Origin: Gemmatimonadota bacterium
GTDB lineage: Bacteria > Latescibacterota > UBA2968 > UBA8231
Length of the DNA: 42,681 bases
Assembly (NCBI GenBank): GCA_018672475.1
Contig: JABHFS010000205.1
Span: 1 to 42,681, forward strand
Reading direction: 5' to 3'
The position numbers and the translations under genes are program-made. Shown in pieces: positions 16,829-25,482 of the stretch (the stretch's first letter is position 1; every line of letters begins with the position of its first letter). The notes below the pieces were generated by a model. That model was given only the letters and a program-made list of their open reading frames with translations, ran no database searches and was not told the origin of the DNA.

Positions 16829-19003
16829 ATGCTGATCAGAATATGCTTGTCTTTGAGTCTACTAGGGACGGGAGTCGGCAACGCGCAGATCACAACTTGG
16901 CAACTCGGCGGCAGCGGTTTAGACTGGGTCGGCAACGACACCACCCGAGTGATGATCGACTTCGCCGCCTCCGCGGGCTCGATCCAACCGCAATATATCG
17001 AAGCCGGCCAAAACATCATCCAATTGGCCGACGATTGGTTCTTCCGCCGCGCCCCGCGCGAGCTCAACTTCGCCCGCGGCGAGTCCCCGCGCATCTGGAA
17101 GTGGAACAATGGCACCGGCGCCAATACCGAGAACGGCACCTTCCTGGTCGACGGCGACTCGACCACCTACAACGTGCCCAAGGCCGAGGAAATCGAACAA
17201 CAGTTCTTCACCATCGACCTCGCCGTGCCGGTCCCCGCCCAGCAATTCGGTTTTTTTACGCCTTCGCAGGGTTTCCGCTCCAATGGCAAAAAGCTGCGCG
17301 AGGACGCCGTACCCGCCTACCAAGTATCGATACAGGAGGAGGACAGTCCGCTACTAGACCAAAAGGCCGATTGCGCCACGGTGGCCTCGTCTAGCTCATC
17401 GATCCTATCGGACGACTGCGGTGTGCTGCCGCTGGAAAAAATCGTCGGCCAAGTCACTGAAAACTTCGAACCCGATATACGCGTCGATTTTCCCCCGCAA
17501 TACGTGCGCTTCATCCGCTACGCACGCAAGCTGTCGATCATCGACGCCGAAGACCTCAACCGCTGCGGCCAAGTCGTCGCCGGTGAGAGCAAAAACAATG
17601 CGCAAGCCACCCGCAAGGGTTGTGCCGGCCAGGGCAATCTTGCGACCGCCCTCAAGGGCACCGTCGCCGACTTCGAACTCTTCGGCGAGGGGGCCCCAAA
17701 GAACGTCGTCTACAAAACCAAGATCATCGACCTGGGCACCGAGCAGAATTTCGGCCGGCTATTTTTCGCCGCCACCCCTATGCGCGTAATCGACGGCACT
17801 GCAGTCGAGACGCCCAAAGCCGATGCCTGGGTTGAAGTCGAAGTGCGCACCGGCCGCGACGACGATCCCAATCTCTACCACGAATTCACCATCTTAGGCA
17901 GCGAGAAAATTGTATCGCGCGAGCACTACGAGAATGTGCTCATCGACCGCTTCGTCCGCCGCTGTACCCTCTGTGATCCCGAACCGCGCGCGCCCAAACC
18001 CGGCCTGCGCGCCTCAATCACCTACGACAGCGACAACTGGACCTTTTGGTCGACGGCGATCAGCCAATCGGGCAAGCCGCTCGAATTGCGCAATGGCCGT
18101 TATATCCAATTGCTGATCACCTTACAAAGCCGCACCTTCAGCGACTTCGTCCGCCTCGACTCGCTGTGGATCGAGCAAGCACCGCTCTTGGCCCAGCAAG
18201 TCGTCGGCGAAGTGGCCCGGCTCGACGAAAAACAACCCGCACGCGGTTTCACCCAGGTGGCCCTGGGCGAAATGACCGATTTCGTCTACGATATCAGCGC
18301 GCGTTTCGAAAGCGAGACCGGCTTCGACGCCCTACGCGTGCGTACCGGTGCGCGCACGCTCTTTAAGTCCCTGGAAATCGGCGCGGCCATCGACGGGGAA
18401 GACCCGCCCGAATCCGTATCCTTCACCCAGGTCCCGCCCGAACAGGTCATCGAGGAGGCCGACGGTTTGCTGATCCATTTGCCCGAGCCGATTACCGGCC
18501 AGCGCAATCGCCCGATACGCCTAGTCTTCGCCGCCGAAGTCTTCGACCTGGCCACCACCTTCCAAGGGGAGGTAATCGACCGGTCGCGCGCAGGCCTACC
18601 GCAATTTATTGTAGACGGCGATGTCACCAAAGAGCTTTCTACCAATAGCTTGCGCGTATTGGGCACATCGGGCGCGGCGCCCGATTTATTACAGGATTTA
18701 ACCCTGTCCGCCTCGGCCTTCACGCCCAACGGCGACGGCGTCAACGACGAGTTGCAGATCCGCTACGGGCTCTTTCATCTGCCCGAAGCCGTGCCTGTCG
18801 TCTTGGAGGTCTATTCCCTCGACGGACGCAAAGTCGCCGCCGTCGACACCGGCGCACAACGATCGGGCACGCAAAGCGTGCGCTGGGACGGGCGCGACCA
18901 GGACGGACAGTTGCTATCGCCTGGGATCTACCTGCTCTCCATCGCGGTGGCCTCCGAATCCGCCGGCAGCAAGAAAATACAGCCCATAGGCATCGTCTAT
19001 TAA
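16829..19003 (+). CDS. Large secreted protein with FlgD/gliding-type C-terminal sorting region
   Basis: This 724-residue protein starts with a signal peptide (MLIRICLSLSLLGTGVGNA). The N-terminal third contains a discoidin-like segment with FLVDGDSTTYNV and FFTIDLAVPVPA (about 95-140). The C-terminus carries FTPNGDGVNDELQIRYGL followed by LEVYSLDGRKV, VRWDGRDQDGQLLSPGIYLL and a terminal beta strand. This is the FlgD-like Ig/type IX-style sorting arrangement common in FCB bacteria. ATG 16829 is chosen because the signal peptide begins there and GGGAG lies upstream. The protein is probably exported and attached to the surface or released. It is followed after 37 bases by a paralogue-like gene. 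No catalytic domain is recognised. Confidence 0.8.
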   Translation: MLIRICLSLSLLGTGVGNAQITTWQLGGSGLDWVGNDTTRVMIDFAASAGSIQPQYIEAGQNIIQLADDWFFRRAPRELNFARGESPRIWKWNNGTGANTENGTFLVDGDSTTYNVPKAEEIEQQFFTIDLAVPVPAQQFGFFTPSQGFRSNGKKLREDAVPAYQVSIQEEDSPLLDQKADCATVASSSSSILSDDCGVLPLEKIVGQVTENFEPDIRVDFPPQYVRFIRYARKLSIIDAEDLNRCGQVVAGESKNNAQATRKGCAGQGNLATALKGTVADFELFGEGAPKNVVYKTKIIDLGTEQNFGRLFFAATPMRVIDGTAVETPKADAWVEVEVRTGRDDDPNLYHEFTILGSEKIVSREHYENVLIDRFVRRCTLCDPEPRAPKPGLRASITYDSDNWTFWSTAISQSGKPLELRNGRYIQLLITLQSRTFSDFVRLDSLWIEQAPLLAQQVVGEVARLDEKQPARGFTQVALGEMTDFVYDISARFESETGFDALRVRTGARTLFKSLEIGAAIDGEDPPESVSFTQVPPEQVIEEADGLLIHLPEPITGQRNRPIRLVFAAEVFDLATTFQGEVIDRSRAGLPQFIVDGDVTKELSTNSLRVLGTSGAAPDLLQDLTLSASAFTPNGDGVNDELQIRYGLFHLPEAVPVVLEVYSLDGRKVAAVDTGAQRSGTQSVRWDGRDQDGQLLSPGIYLLSIAVASESAGSKKIQPIGIVY

Positions 19004-19040
19004 ACTTCTTATACCACAGCGTATCACGGGAGCAGTCTTC

Positions 19041-21392
19041 ATGCAGATCCCCCTCTTTGCCCTATTGCTGTCTGCAGTGCTAGCCACCACGACGTCGGCC
19101 GAGCAACTGACTTTCGCCAGCGCCGCCGACTGGGTCTCGTGGAACATGCCGCACGGCCTAGTCGACATCGGCGAAGACGGTCGCCTGCGCCTGGTGAAAT
19201 TTCGCCGCAATACCAATGTGGTCGAAGACGCGCACCTATTCTCCTATACCAGCCCAGAACGCGGCGAGGTCAACGGCGGCATCTGGAACGCCGGCAGCAA
19301 TGCGAACCAGGCGCCTCTAGTCATCGATGGCGACACGGCGACTTTCTGGCAACCGGACCCGGCCGCCGAAACCGACGACTGGTTCGTAGACATCGACCTG
19401 GGGCGTGCAGTGCTCGCCAAAGAAATAACGCTGAAATTCCCCGATCGCGAGGGCGCGCGACCCTTCAAGCAGTTCTCCGTCTACATCAACACCGGCACGC
19501 GCATCTCGGTCATGGAGGACCTGCTGCTTTACCAACCCGTTTTCCGCACCACGCGCCCCAATAAAGAGACCTCCATTAGCATCTCTCTGAACTACCCGTT
19601 GCGCGACTCGACACTGGTGGTCGACCCCGAATTAAACGACACGCAAGTCGATGACCGCTTCCGCGTCGTGCACCACGTGCTGATCGTCGCCGACGACAAA
19701 AACGCCGACGCCGCCCTCGCCGAGGTCGAGGTCATCGCCGTCGGCGACAATGTCAGCCTGGGCACCATCCAACGCGGCTCCTTCGTCAACGGTGGTAACG
19801 CCGTCGACCCCAACAACCTCTTTGACGGCGATATGAACACCCTCAACACGGTGACCACCGGCATTGTTGCGCTCACCGACCGATGGCAGTTGGGCACCTG
19901 GTTCCGCGTCGATCTAGGCGCGCATTTTTTTATCGATGACATGTTCATTTACGCCTTTGGCGCGGACGAGGGCGTGATCGGCCCCAACCGCATTGACGGC
20001 GGCGGCACGGGCCACACGGTGCTGATATCGGACGGCGAACGCAGCCTGAGCACCTCGCTGCCCGGCCCCGATTCGTTCAATTACAGCGAGCTCTTCACGC
20101 ACGAAAACCCGCGCGGCGACAATCTGTTCTATATCCGCTACCGTTTCCAACCGCGCAAAATGCGCTATATCTACTGGCACGGCCTGAGCAATCGCGGTTT
20201 TGCGCTGTTGAAATGGGGCGAGCTAATGCTATTTTCACCCGGGCACCCGGCTAGTGTCGCGATGCAGTCTAGTTTTATCGACCTGGGCGAGGCCGCCGGC
20301 GACGGCCGCACCAAGGTGATCCGCGCGCTGTCGTGGGATATAGATCAGCCGCCGGACACCAAACTCGAATTGCGCTCGCGTTCGGGTAATACCCTCGGCG
20401 AGCAATACACCTTCTACGACCGCGCCGGCAATTTGACCACCGAGGAATCCTGGATCAGCAAACCCAAGGTGCTGCGCGGCCCGATCGATACCACGGTTGT
20501 AACGGGTGCTGATTGGGACGAGTGGAGCAATTTTTACCAGGTCTCGGGCGAGCCCTTCAAATCGAAGAGCCCCAGGCGCTTTATTCAGTTGGAGATGATC
20601 CTGTCGACAGCCGATCCGCAAGTCGCGCCCGAGGTGGCCAGCCTGTCAATCGAGTTCGAAGAAGCACTGATCCAAGGGGCTCTCGGCACCATTTCCCCGC
20701 GCAACGCGCGCACCAATGCCGACACCCGCTTCAGCTACACCCTCTTCCCCGAGGCTGACACCGGGGACAGCGGCTTCGACATCCTACGCTTTACCCTGCC
20801 CGGCCCGCTTTCGACAGAAGAAGTAGAATTGACCATCGACGGCGTATCGACCGTGCCCGCCAGCATATCGGCGCAAGAGGACTCGCTCTTTATCGCCCTA
20901 CCGCAAAAAGTCATCGGCGACTCGGTGCAAGTCAGCTTCACGGCCCGCGTGCTACAAAATGCCGCGGTCTTTACCCTTGATTTGGGCGATGGCCAACGAC
21001 CGGGCATCTGGCAATCGGTCGAACCGGCCACGCGCCGTTCCAATGTGGTCCTACTGCCCGAGCTGCCCCGCAGTGGCCAACTAATCGATGACCTGCGCGT
21101 CGAACCCGCGCTGTTCACGCCCAACGGCGATGGAGCCAACGAGCAACTCGCAATCAGTTTTGTAGTCTTGAAATTAACCGCGGCGAATGCCGAAGTGAAG
21201 ATTCACGATTTGGCGGGGCGCTTCATCACCCGCCTGGCCGCTACTGAAACCGATGGGCGACTGACATTTCCTTGGTCTGGACACGACGCACAAGGCGCGT
21301 TAGTGCCACCGGGAACCTACCTGTGCCGCATCGACCTCGGCGCCGACCACGGCGAGGACCTGCGTCTGCGTGCCATAGCAGTAGCCTACTGA
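19041..21392 (+). CDS. Large secreted protein with discoidin-like domains and C-terminal sorting region
   Basis: This 783-residue protein has a signal peptide (MQIPLFALLLSAVLATTTSA). Two discoidin (F5/8 type C)-like units are visible: VIDGDTATFWQP with WFVDIDLG (about 94-120), and LFDGDMNTLN with WFRVDLGAHFFIDD (about 260-305). Such units often bind sugars. The C-terminus has FTPNGDGANEQLAISF, then VKIHDLAGRF, FPWSGHDAQG and VPPGTYLCRI, a FlgD-like sorting region. GGGAG precedes ATG 19041. Overall architecture matches the upstream gene, although the N-terminal parts have diverged, so the pair looks like an old duplication. It is probably a surface or secreted carbohydrate-binding protein; no enzyme site is seen. 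Confidence 0.8.
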   Translation: MQIPLFALLLSAVLATTTSAEQLTFASAADWVSWNMPHGLVDIGEDGRLRLVKFRRNTNVVEDAHLFSYTSPERGEVNGGIWNAGSNANQAPLVIDGDTATFWQPDPAAETDDWFVDIDLGRAVLAKEITLKFPDREGARPFKQFSVYINTGTRISVMEDLLLYQPVFRTTRPNKETSISISLNYPLRDSTLVVDPELNDTQVDDRFRVVHHVLIVADDKNADAALAEVEVIAVGDNVSLGTIQRGSFVNGGNAVDPNNLFDGDMNTLNTVTTGIVALTDRWQLGTWFRVDLGAHFFIDDMFIYAFGADEGVIGPNRIDGGGTGHTVLISDGERSLSTSLPGPDSFNYSELFTHENPRGDNLFYIRYRFQPRKMRYIYWHGLSNRGFALLKWGELMLFSPGHPASVAMQSSFIDLGEAAGDGRTKVIRALSWDIDQPPDTKLELRSRSGNTLGEQYTFYDRAGNLTTEESWISKPKVLRGPIDTTVVTGADWDEWSNFYQVSGEPFKSKSPRRFIQLEMILSTADPQVAPEVASLSIEFEEALIQGALGTISPRNARTNADTRFSYTLFPEADTGDSGFDILRFTLPGPLSTEEVELTIDGVSTVPASISAQEDSLFIALPQKVIGDSVQVSFTARVLQNAAVFTLDLGDGQRPGIWQSVEPATRRSNVVLLPELPRSGQLIDDLRVEPALFTPNGDGANEQLAISFVVLKLTAANAEVKIHDLAGRFITRLAATETDGRLTFPWSGHDAQGALVPPGTYLCRIDLGADHGEDLRLRAIAVAY

Positions 21393-21444
21393 GAGGATCG
21401 ATCGATTGCGCGTAAACCATACACTGATTTCGCCGGCGATCGGC

Positions 21445-21598
21445 GCGATTTAATTGGAGCTATCGCGCCCATCGACCGAACTGCCGGCCTGCAAAGTGCG
21501 TGCGAATCGCGACCCGGTCAGGCGGCGGGTCGGTTAAGCACTACATCGGCCAGCGTAAAATGTTGCCCTTCGTCGCAGATCAGCGTTTTAGCGTGCAT
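21445..21598 (-). pseudogene. N-terminal remnant of a zinc-type alcohol dehydrogenase
   Basis: The minus strand from ATG 21598 reads MHAKTLICDEGQHFTLADVV, then a TGA. One base over, it continues DRVAIRTHFAG. This resembles the start of medium-chain zinc alcohol dehydrogenase-like proteins, where such a leader precedes the IRT.Y.GVS.GTE segment. After about 45 residues nothing recognisable remains. The stretch 21393-21710 is otherwise without a gene. The call rests on pattern memory over a short segment. Confidence 0.4.
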
Positions 21599-21710
21599 TG
21601 GAAATCATTTCGAGTGTGTATGAAAATCGCACCAAAACACAGACGCGCCCTTACGCGAAAACTGCTCACCGACACCCAATGCCTTCTAGTCGGATTGAAG
21701 CAATAAGGAC

Positions 21711-22610
21711 CTACGGCCTGCGCGGGACGATCGCCATGTCGTAGGCGTAGCGCCAATCTTCAAGGTGGTTGAGCAACACGCCATTGGTAATAGTCGGCTC
21801 ACAACCGGTCAGCTCGTAAATGCCCGCGCGTTTCTCCTGCGCATGCTCGCGATTGAGCAACTTTGCTTCAAACGCTTCAACGTTGGCCCGATCAACCTCA
21901 CCGACCTGGGCTACGATCCATCGTTCGAAATCCATATACGTCGGCAAATGCTCCCGCAAATACGCCAGCGTCCCGTCGCGATCAAGCCGCAACGCGTCGA
22001 ATACCCCCCGATCCAAACCGCCACCGAAAGCCGGATAATCCGCGTGCAGCCACCCCTTAGCCTCTAACATTACCTTATACCAGGTGCGCGCCAATTGCTT
22101 TACATTGAGCGGCCCCACGTCGAGGCTGCTCACCAGCGGCGGCATACCTGGGACCATATCCGTGCCGTCAGCGAGAAAATCATTGGCGTGAAATAGATGC
22201 CAGTCCTGCAGCGTATTGAGCAGAAGCGCCGATGTATAATCATCGACCTCGGGGTCGAAACCGATATCCGCGTAGGTCTCGGCAATTTTGTGTGGGCGAT
22301 GACTGTGGCTGCGATGCAGGAGCATCTCGTTGAACTCGGCGATTTTTGCAGCGGGCAGCACCCCGCCCTTTTTTTGCAGGATCCATCGTTCAAAACGCAC
22401 GTAATCCGGCAGCTCGTCGCGCAAATACGCATAGACCTCGTCGATATCGAGTTCCAATGCCTCTAAACACCAGGTGTCCAGCCCGCCGCTATGATCCGGA
22501 TAGGACGAATCAAGCAGATCAACCGTCCTCGTCAGCGTCTTCCACCACGTGCGGCCGAGTTGGCTGACGCCGAGGCTACCCTGGCAGATACTACCGATCA
22601 TCGGAATCAT
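21711..22610 (-). CDS. Tandem-duplicated DUF5069-like protein
   Basis: This 299-residue protein is made of two homologous halves (about 12-141 and 166-292). Shared landmarks are QLGRTWWKTL versus QLARTWYKVM, SGGLDTWCLEALELD versus GGGLDRGVFDALRLD, LPDYVRFERWI versus LPTYMDFERWI, and LLLNTLQDWHLFH versus VLLNHLEDWRYAY. The repeat unit resembles DUF5069 (PF16798), usually found as a single unit. Conserved Trp, Asp and Arg residues at matching positions suggest that both units are folded and selected. There is no signal peptide or membrane segment. The function is unknown. The start is ATG 22610 with AAGGGG eight bases upstream. It follows the oxidoreductase at 22709 by 98 bases on the same strand. 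Confidence 0.65.
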   Translation of the reverse strand: MIPMIGSICQGSLGVSQLGRTWWKTLTRTVDLLDSSYPDHSGGLDTWCLEALELDIDEVYAYLRDELPDYVRFERWILQKKGGVLPAAKIAEFNEMLLHRSHSHRPHKIAETYADIGFDPEVDDYTSALLLNTLQDWHLFHANDFLADGTDMVPGMPPLVSSLDVGPLNVKQLARTWYKVMLEAKGWLHADYPAFGGGLDRGVFDALRLDRDGTLAYLREHLPTYMDFERWIVAQVGEVDRANVEAFEAKLLNREHAQEKRAGIYELTGCEPTITNGVLLNHLEDWRYAYDMAIVPRRP

Positions 22611-22708
22611 CGCGATTTCCCCTTCTTAGTGCGAGTATACTACCAATTGTCGGATCGATCGGACAATTCACAATAAAACATCATCAGACACGCCCGACAC
22701 CAAACCGC

Positions 22709-23833
22709 CTACCCCTCTTCACGCCGCCAGCGTTCCAGCGGATGCTCACGCGAATCCAAGGGCAAATGCACCCGCGCCCCCTGCCGGTGCGATGCCCAGG
22801 TCGCGTGGATCATCTCCAGACAGTCGCGCCCGTCGCGCCCACTGGCAAAGGGCTCACGGTCTTGTTCTATCGCCGCGATCAAATCCCGCAGCATCAACTG
22901 CTGCAACAATAGCCGCTTGCCCGCCGCATCTCGCTCGTTGCCCGTCTCATCGCGATCCTCTTCGACGAGTTGTACCCGCTGCCACGGCTCGTCCGGCGCC
23001 TGGTGTTGCCCCTTATGCGCGAACATCGAGGTCTGCACACTCTCGCGCACCGCGATCCGCCCCTCGCTGCCGATCAGATCAATGCCATAAGCGCGATCAT
23101 TGGTCTCTTTCTGTCCCAGATAAGCAACGTCGGCATGCAATCCGTTCTTAAAGCGAAACGCCGCCACGCAACGCTCGCCCAACACCAAACCGGCATCGCG
23201 GTCCTTAGGGTGCACCTGCTGCGTGTGTTTGATATCGACAACGGTCGATTCGCGTCCGTCGCGTTGCATCAGGTGCGCGTGCGCCCACTCGACGTCGCCA
23301 CCGAAAAGCCGTACCCAGTCGTAGAGATGCGTGCCCATCTCCATCAGCGAATTGCCCGCCCAACGCCCGCCCTTGTCAAAAGCCCGCATTTGCACAAGTT
23401 GACCAATATCGCCGGACTCGATCATATCCAGCGCGAGCTTATTATAGGGGCTGGCGCGCTTGATATGGTTTATCGCGAACTTCACCCCGGCCGCCGCACA
23501 GGAGGCGACCATTTCATCGGCCTCGATCAAGTTGAGCGCGGTGGGTTTTTCACAGAAGACGTGTATGCCGCGTTGGGCCGCGGCAATCGTCGGCCCGTGG
23601 TGTTGCGGCGCCTGGGTCGAGATCAGGGCAATATCCGGTGCTACCTCGTCGAGCAAGCGCTCATACTCCTCGTAAACCGCCGTCACCCCGAAACGCTCGC
23701 CCCAAGCTTTTCCGCGTTCGGCGTCTATTTCAGCACCGCCGACGAGTTCACAATTTTCCTCCGCCCGTACGGCTTCGGCGTGGTGTCCACCCATGCCGCC
23801 GAGCCCAATAATAGCGATGCGATAGTTTTTCAT
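22709..23833 (-). CDS. Gfo/Idh/MocA family oxidoreductase
   Basis: This 374-residue NAD(P)-dependent oxidoreductase has the Rossmann motif IIGLGGMGGHH (8-18), FCEKPTAL with catalytic K96, and MGTHLYDWVRLFGG in the C-terminal domain (His/Asp pair). Its ATG (23833) overlaps the stop of the 2-hydroxyacid dehydrogenase gene by four bases (ATGA), so the two are translationally coupled. They probably carry out consecutive redox steps on one sugar acid. The exact substrate is not evident. Confidence 0.92.
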   Translation of the reverse strand: MKNYRIAIIGLGGMGGHHAEAVRAEENCELVGGAEIDAERGKAWGERFGVTAVYEEYERLLDEVAPDIALISTQAPQHHGPTIAAAQRGIHVFCEKPTALNLIEADEMVASCAAAGVKFAINHIKRASPYNKLALDMIESGDIGQLVQMRAFDKGGRWAGNSLMEMGTHLYDWVRLFGGDVEWAHAHLMQRDGRESTVVDIKHTQQVHPKDRDAGLVLGERCVAAFRFKNGLHADVAYLGQKETNDRAYGIDLIGSEGRIAVRESVQTSMFAHKGQHQAPDEPWQRVQLVEEDRDETGNERDAAGKRLLLQQLMLRDLIAAIEQDREPFASGRDGRDCLEMIHATWASHRQGARVHLPLDSREHPLERWRREEG

Positions 23834-24897
23834 AGCGGTTGGTCCCCCTGCCGATTCGCCTGCGAACGCGGCGTCAAATCGTACCAGGTTTCGTGCCCTT
23901 GAAAAAAACGCGCCAACTCGTCAACCATCAGCCCGAAGAACTCGGGGCGGCCCTCGTCACCAGTGATCGCACCAAAATGCGGGCTCAGAAATGCGTTCTC
24001 CAATTGCAAAATCTCGCTGTCGGGCGGAAAGGGCTCGGGGTCAAAGGCCTCGATCCCGGCGGCGATATCGCCCTTTTTGAGTCTGTCGATCAAGGCCTGA
24101 GAGTCGACTACTTTACCGCGCGAGACATTGACAAAAACCGCCCCCGACCGCAGCAGGCCAAACTCGCGCGCCGCCAACATGCCCTCCGTCGCCGGCGTCA
24201 AAGGCGCGAGACAGATCACCACATCGCATTGCGAGAGCACATTGTCGAGCGTGGTCTGCACAAAACCTACCACCTCGGCCATCTCCCGCGGTAAATAGGG
24301 ATCGTAGACCCAGATCTCGTTTTCAAAGGGTTCGAGCAATTTGATCAACCGCCGCCCCATATGACCGCAGCCGATCAAACCCACCCGCTTGCCCTTCAGC
24401 ACGCCACTCATCTTGGCCACTAAGTTCGCATCGCGACCAGTTTGGCCGGCGATAATCCGCCGAAAATGTGCCCCTGCCTGTTTGAGCGAAATAAGAATCA
24501 GCGCCAGCGCCCATTCGGCCACCGGATAAGACGAACCATTCGTGGTATCGACAACGCGGATCCCATGCTGCCAGGCGGCATCGAGATCAATGCGCGCGGC
24601 AAAGCGGTCGCCTTCGAGTTCACCTACAATTTTCAACCCCTGCTTCTTGTCCATCATCGCCGCATTGAGCCTCGGCGCTCCGTGGCACACAACTAACGCA
24701 TCTACCCCATCTAAGCGCTCGACCAAAGCAGCCGATTGCTCGAGATCTTCCTGAGCCTCGTAAATTCCTCCGCCTTCGCATGCAAACCACGACCAGTCGG
24801 CAAAAACCTCCAGCCGCTGCAATTCCACTGTCGATAAGTAGGTATTGCGCACACTTTTATTGCAAGCAATGAGCACACTCGGACGCATATCGGACAT
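23830..24897 (-). CDS. D-isomer-specific 2-hydroxyacid dehydrogenase
   Basis: This 355-residue NAD(P)-dependent dehydrogenase is of the D-2-hydroxyacid family (PF00389/PF02826), which interconverts 2-hydroxy and 2-keto acids such as glycerate. The cofactor motif is GLIGCGHMG (173-181). The catalytic triad is visible as R260 in NVSRGKVVD, E288 in FDPEPF and H307 in LSPHFG. The N-terminal substrate domain is somewhat divergent. ATG 24897 (MSDMRPS) is chosen because AAGGAGAA lies just upstream; an upstream TTG is the alternative. It is the first gene of an operon coupled to a Gfo/Idh oxidoreductase. Confidence 0.9.
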   Translation of the reverse strand: MSDMRPSVLIACNKSVRNTYLSTVELQRLEVFADWSWFACEGGGIYEAQEDLEQSAALVERLDGVDALVVCHGAPRLNAAMMDKKQGLKIVGELEGDRFAARIDLDAAWQHGIRVVDTTNGSSYPVAEWALALILISLKQAGAHFRRIIAGQTGRDANLVAKMSGVLKGKRVGLIGCGHMGRRLIKLLEPFENEIWVYDPYLPREMAEVVGFVQTTLDNVLSQCDVVICLAPLTPATEGMLAAREFGLLRSGAVFVNVSRGKVVDSQALIDRLKKGDIAAGIEAFDPEPFPPDSEILQLENAFLSPHFGAITGDEGRPEFFGLMVDELARFFQGHETWYDLTPRSQANRQGDQPL

Positions 24898-25482
24898 GAC
24901 GGTCTTCTCCTTCAATAGTAGAGCCAATTACCGCGACAAGATATCAACTCTATAACGTTCCTTCAAGTCACAAAAAGCGGGACACATTCGCTCCATTTAT
25001 CAATTTTATACTGAAAGCGGGTGAATGTGATTCCTATCTGTCCTCACGCCAACACCCCGAAGCCTGGGTCAAGGGCGGCGACTTGCAAGCCGATAAACGG
25101 ACCTTTCCTGACAGGCTTACCTGTTTTGGCCCACTTAGGAGGATATTTTTTGGTTCGCTAAAAAATAGCCGAAGCCTAATTATTGCCCTTTTTCTTGTGA
25201 TTTATCTTTTTTCCCCGCGCAATAAACCGCTACTCAAACCCTATATTCTTTTTTCTTAAAACCTTAACCCTGCCAAAAACTGCCACTTACTCTTCTCGGC
25301 AATATTTTCCCTTGCAGCGGTCGGTTGCATCGGCTATATCCATACCACCCCACACCCCCCCCAACACTAAATTGATGCCTATTATGTGGAAGTATTTACT
25401 TAGTCTACTGGGATTAGCGCGCCACAAGCGGCGCAGGACGCTCGAACGCCTGCGTAAAAAGCCAGCTCGCCTGGTCTAACGC
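24898..25482. other. 585-bp gene-poor stretch
   Basis: This region has no recognisable gene. It holds AT-rich runs around 25140-25260 and a frame at about 25011-25254 on the plus strand whose translation (for example RQHPEAWVKGGDLQADKRTF) looks protein-like but is not assignable and has no good start. It also holds the tentative 34-codon frame listed separately. The upstream part must contain the promoter of the 2-hydroxyacid dehydrogenase operon; no clear box was identified. Confidence 0.5.
25375..25479 (+). CDS. Tentative 34-residue basic small protein
   Basis: ATG 25375 (or 25384) opens a short frame ending at TAA 25477-25479. The peptide has a hydrophobic start (IMWKYLLSLLGLA) followed by a strongly basic stretch (RHKRRRTLERLRKKPARL), a layout found in small membrane-associated peptides. 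No ribosome binding site is evident, and I recognise no family. It ends three bases from the stop of the convergent FAD oxidoreductase gene. It could be chance. Confidence 0.2.
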   Translation: MPIMWKYLLSLLGLARHKRRRTLERLRKKPARLV

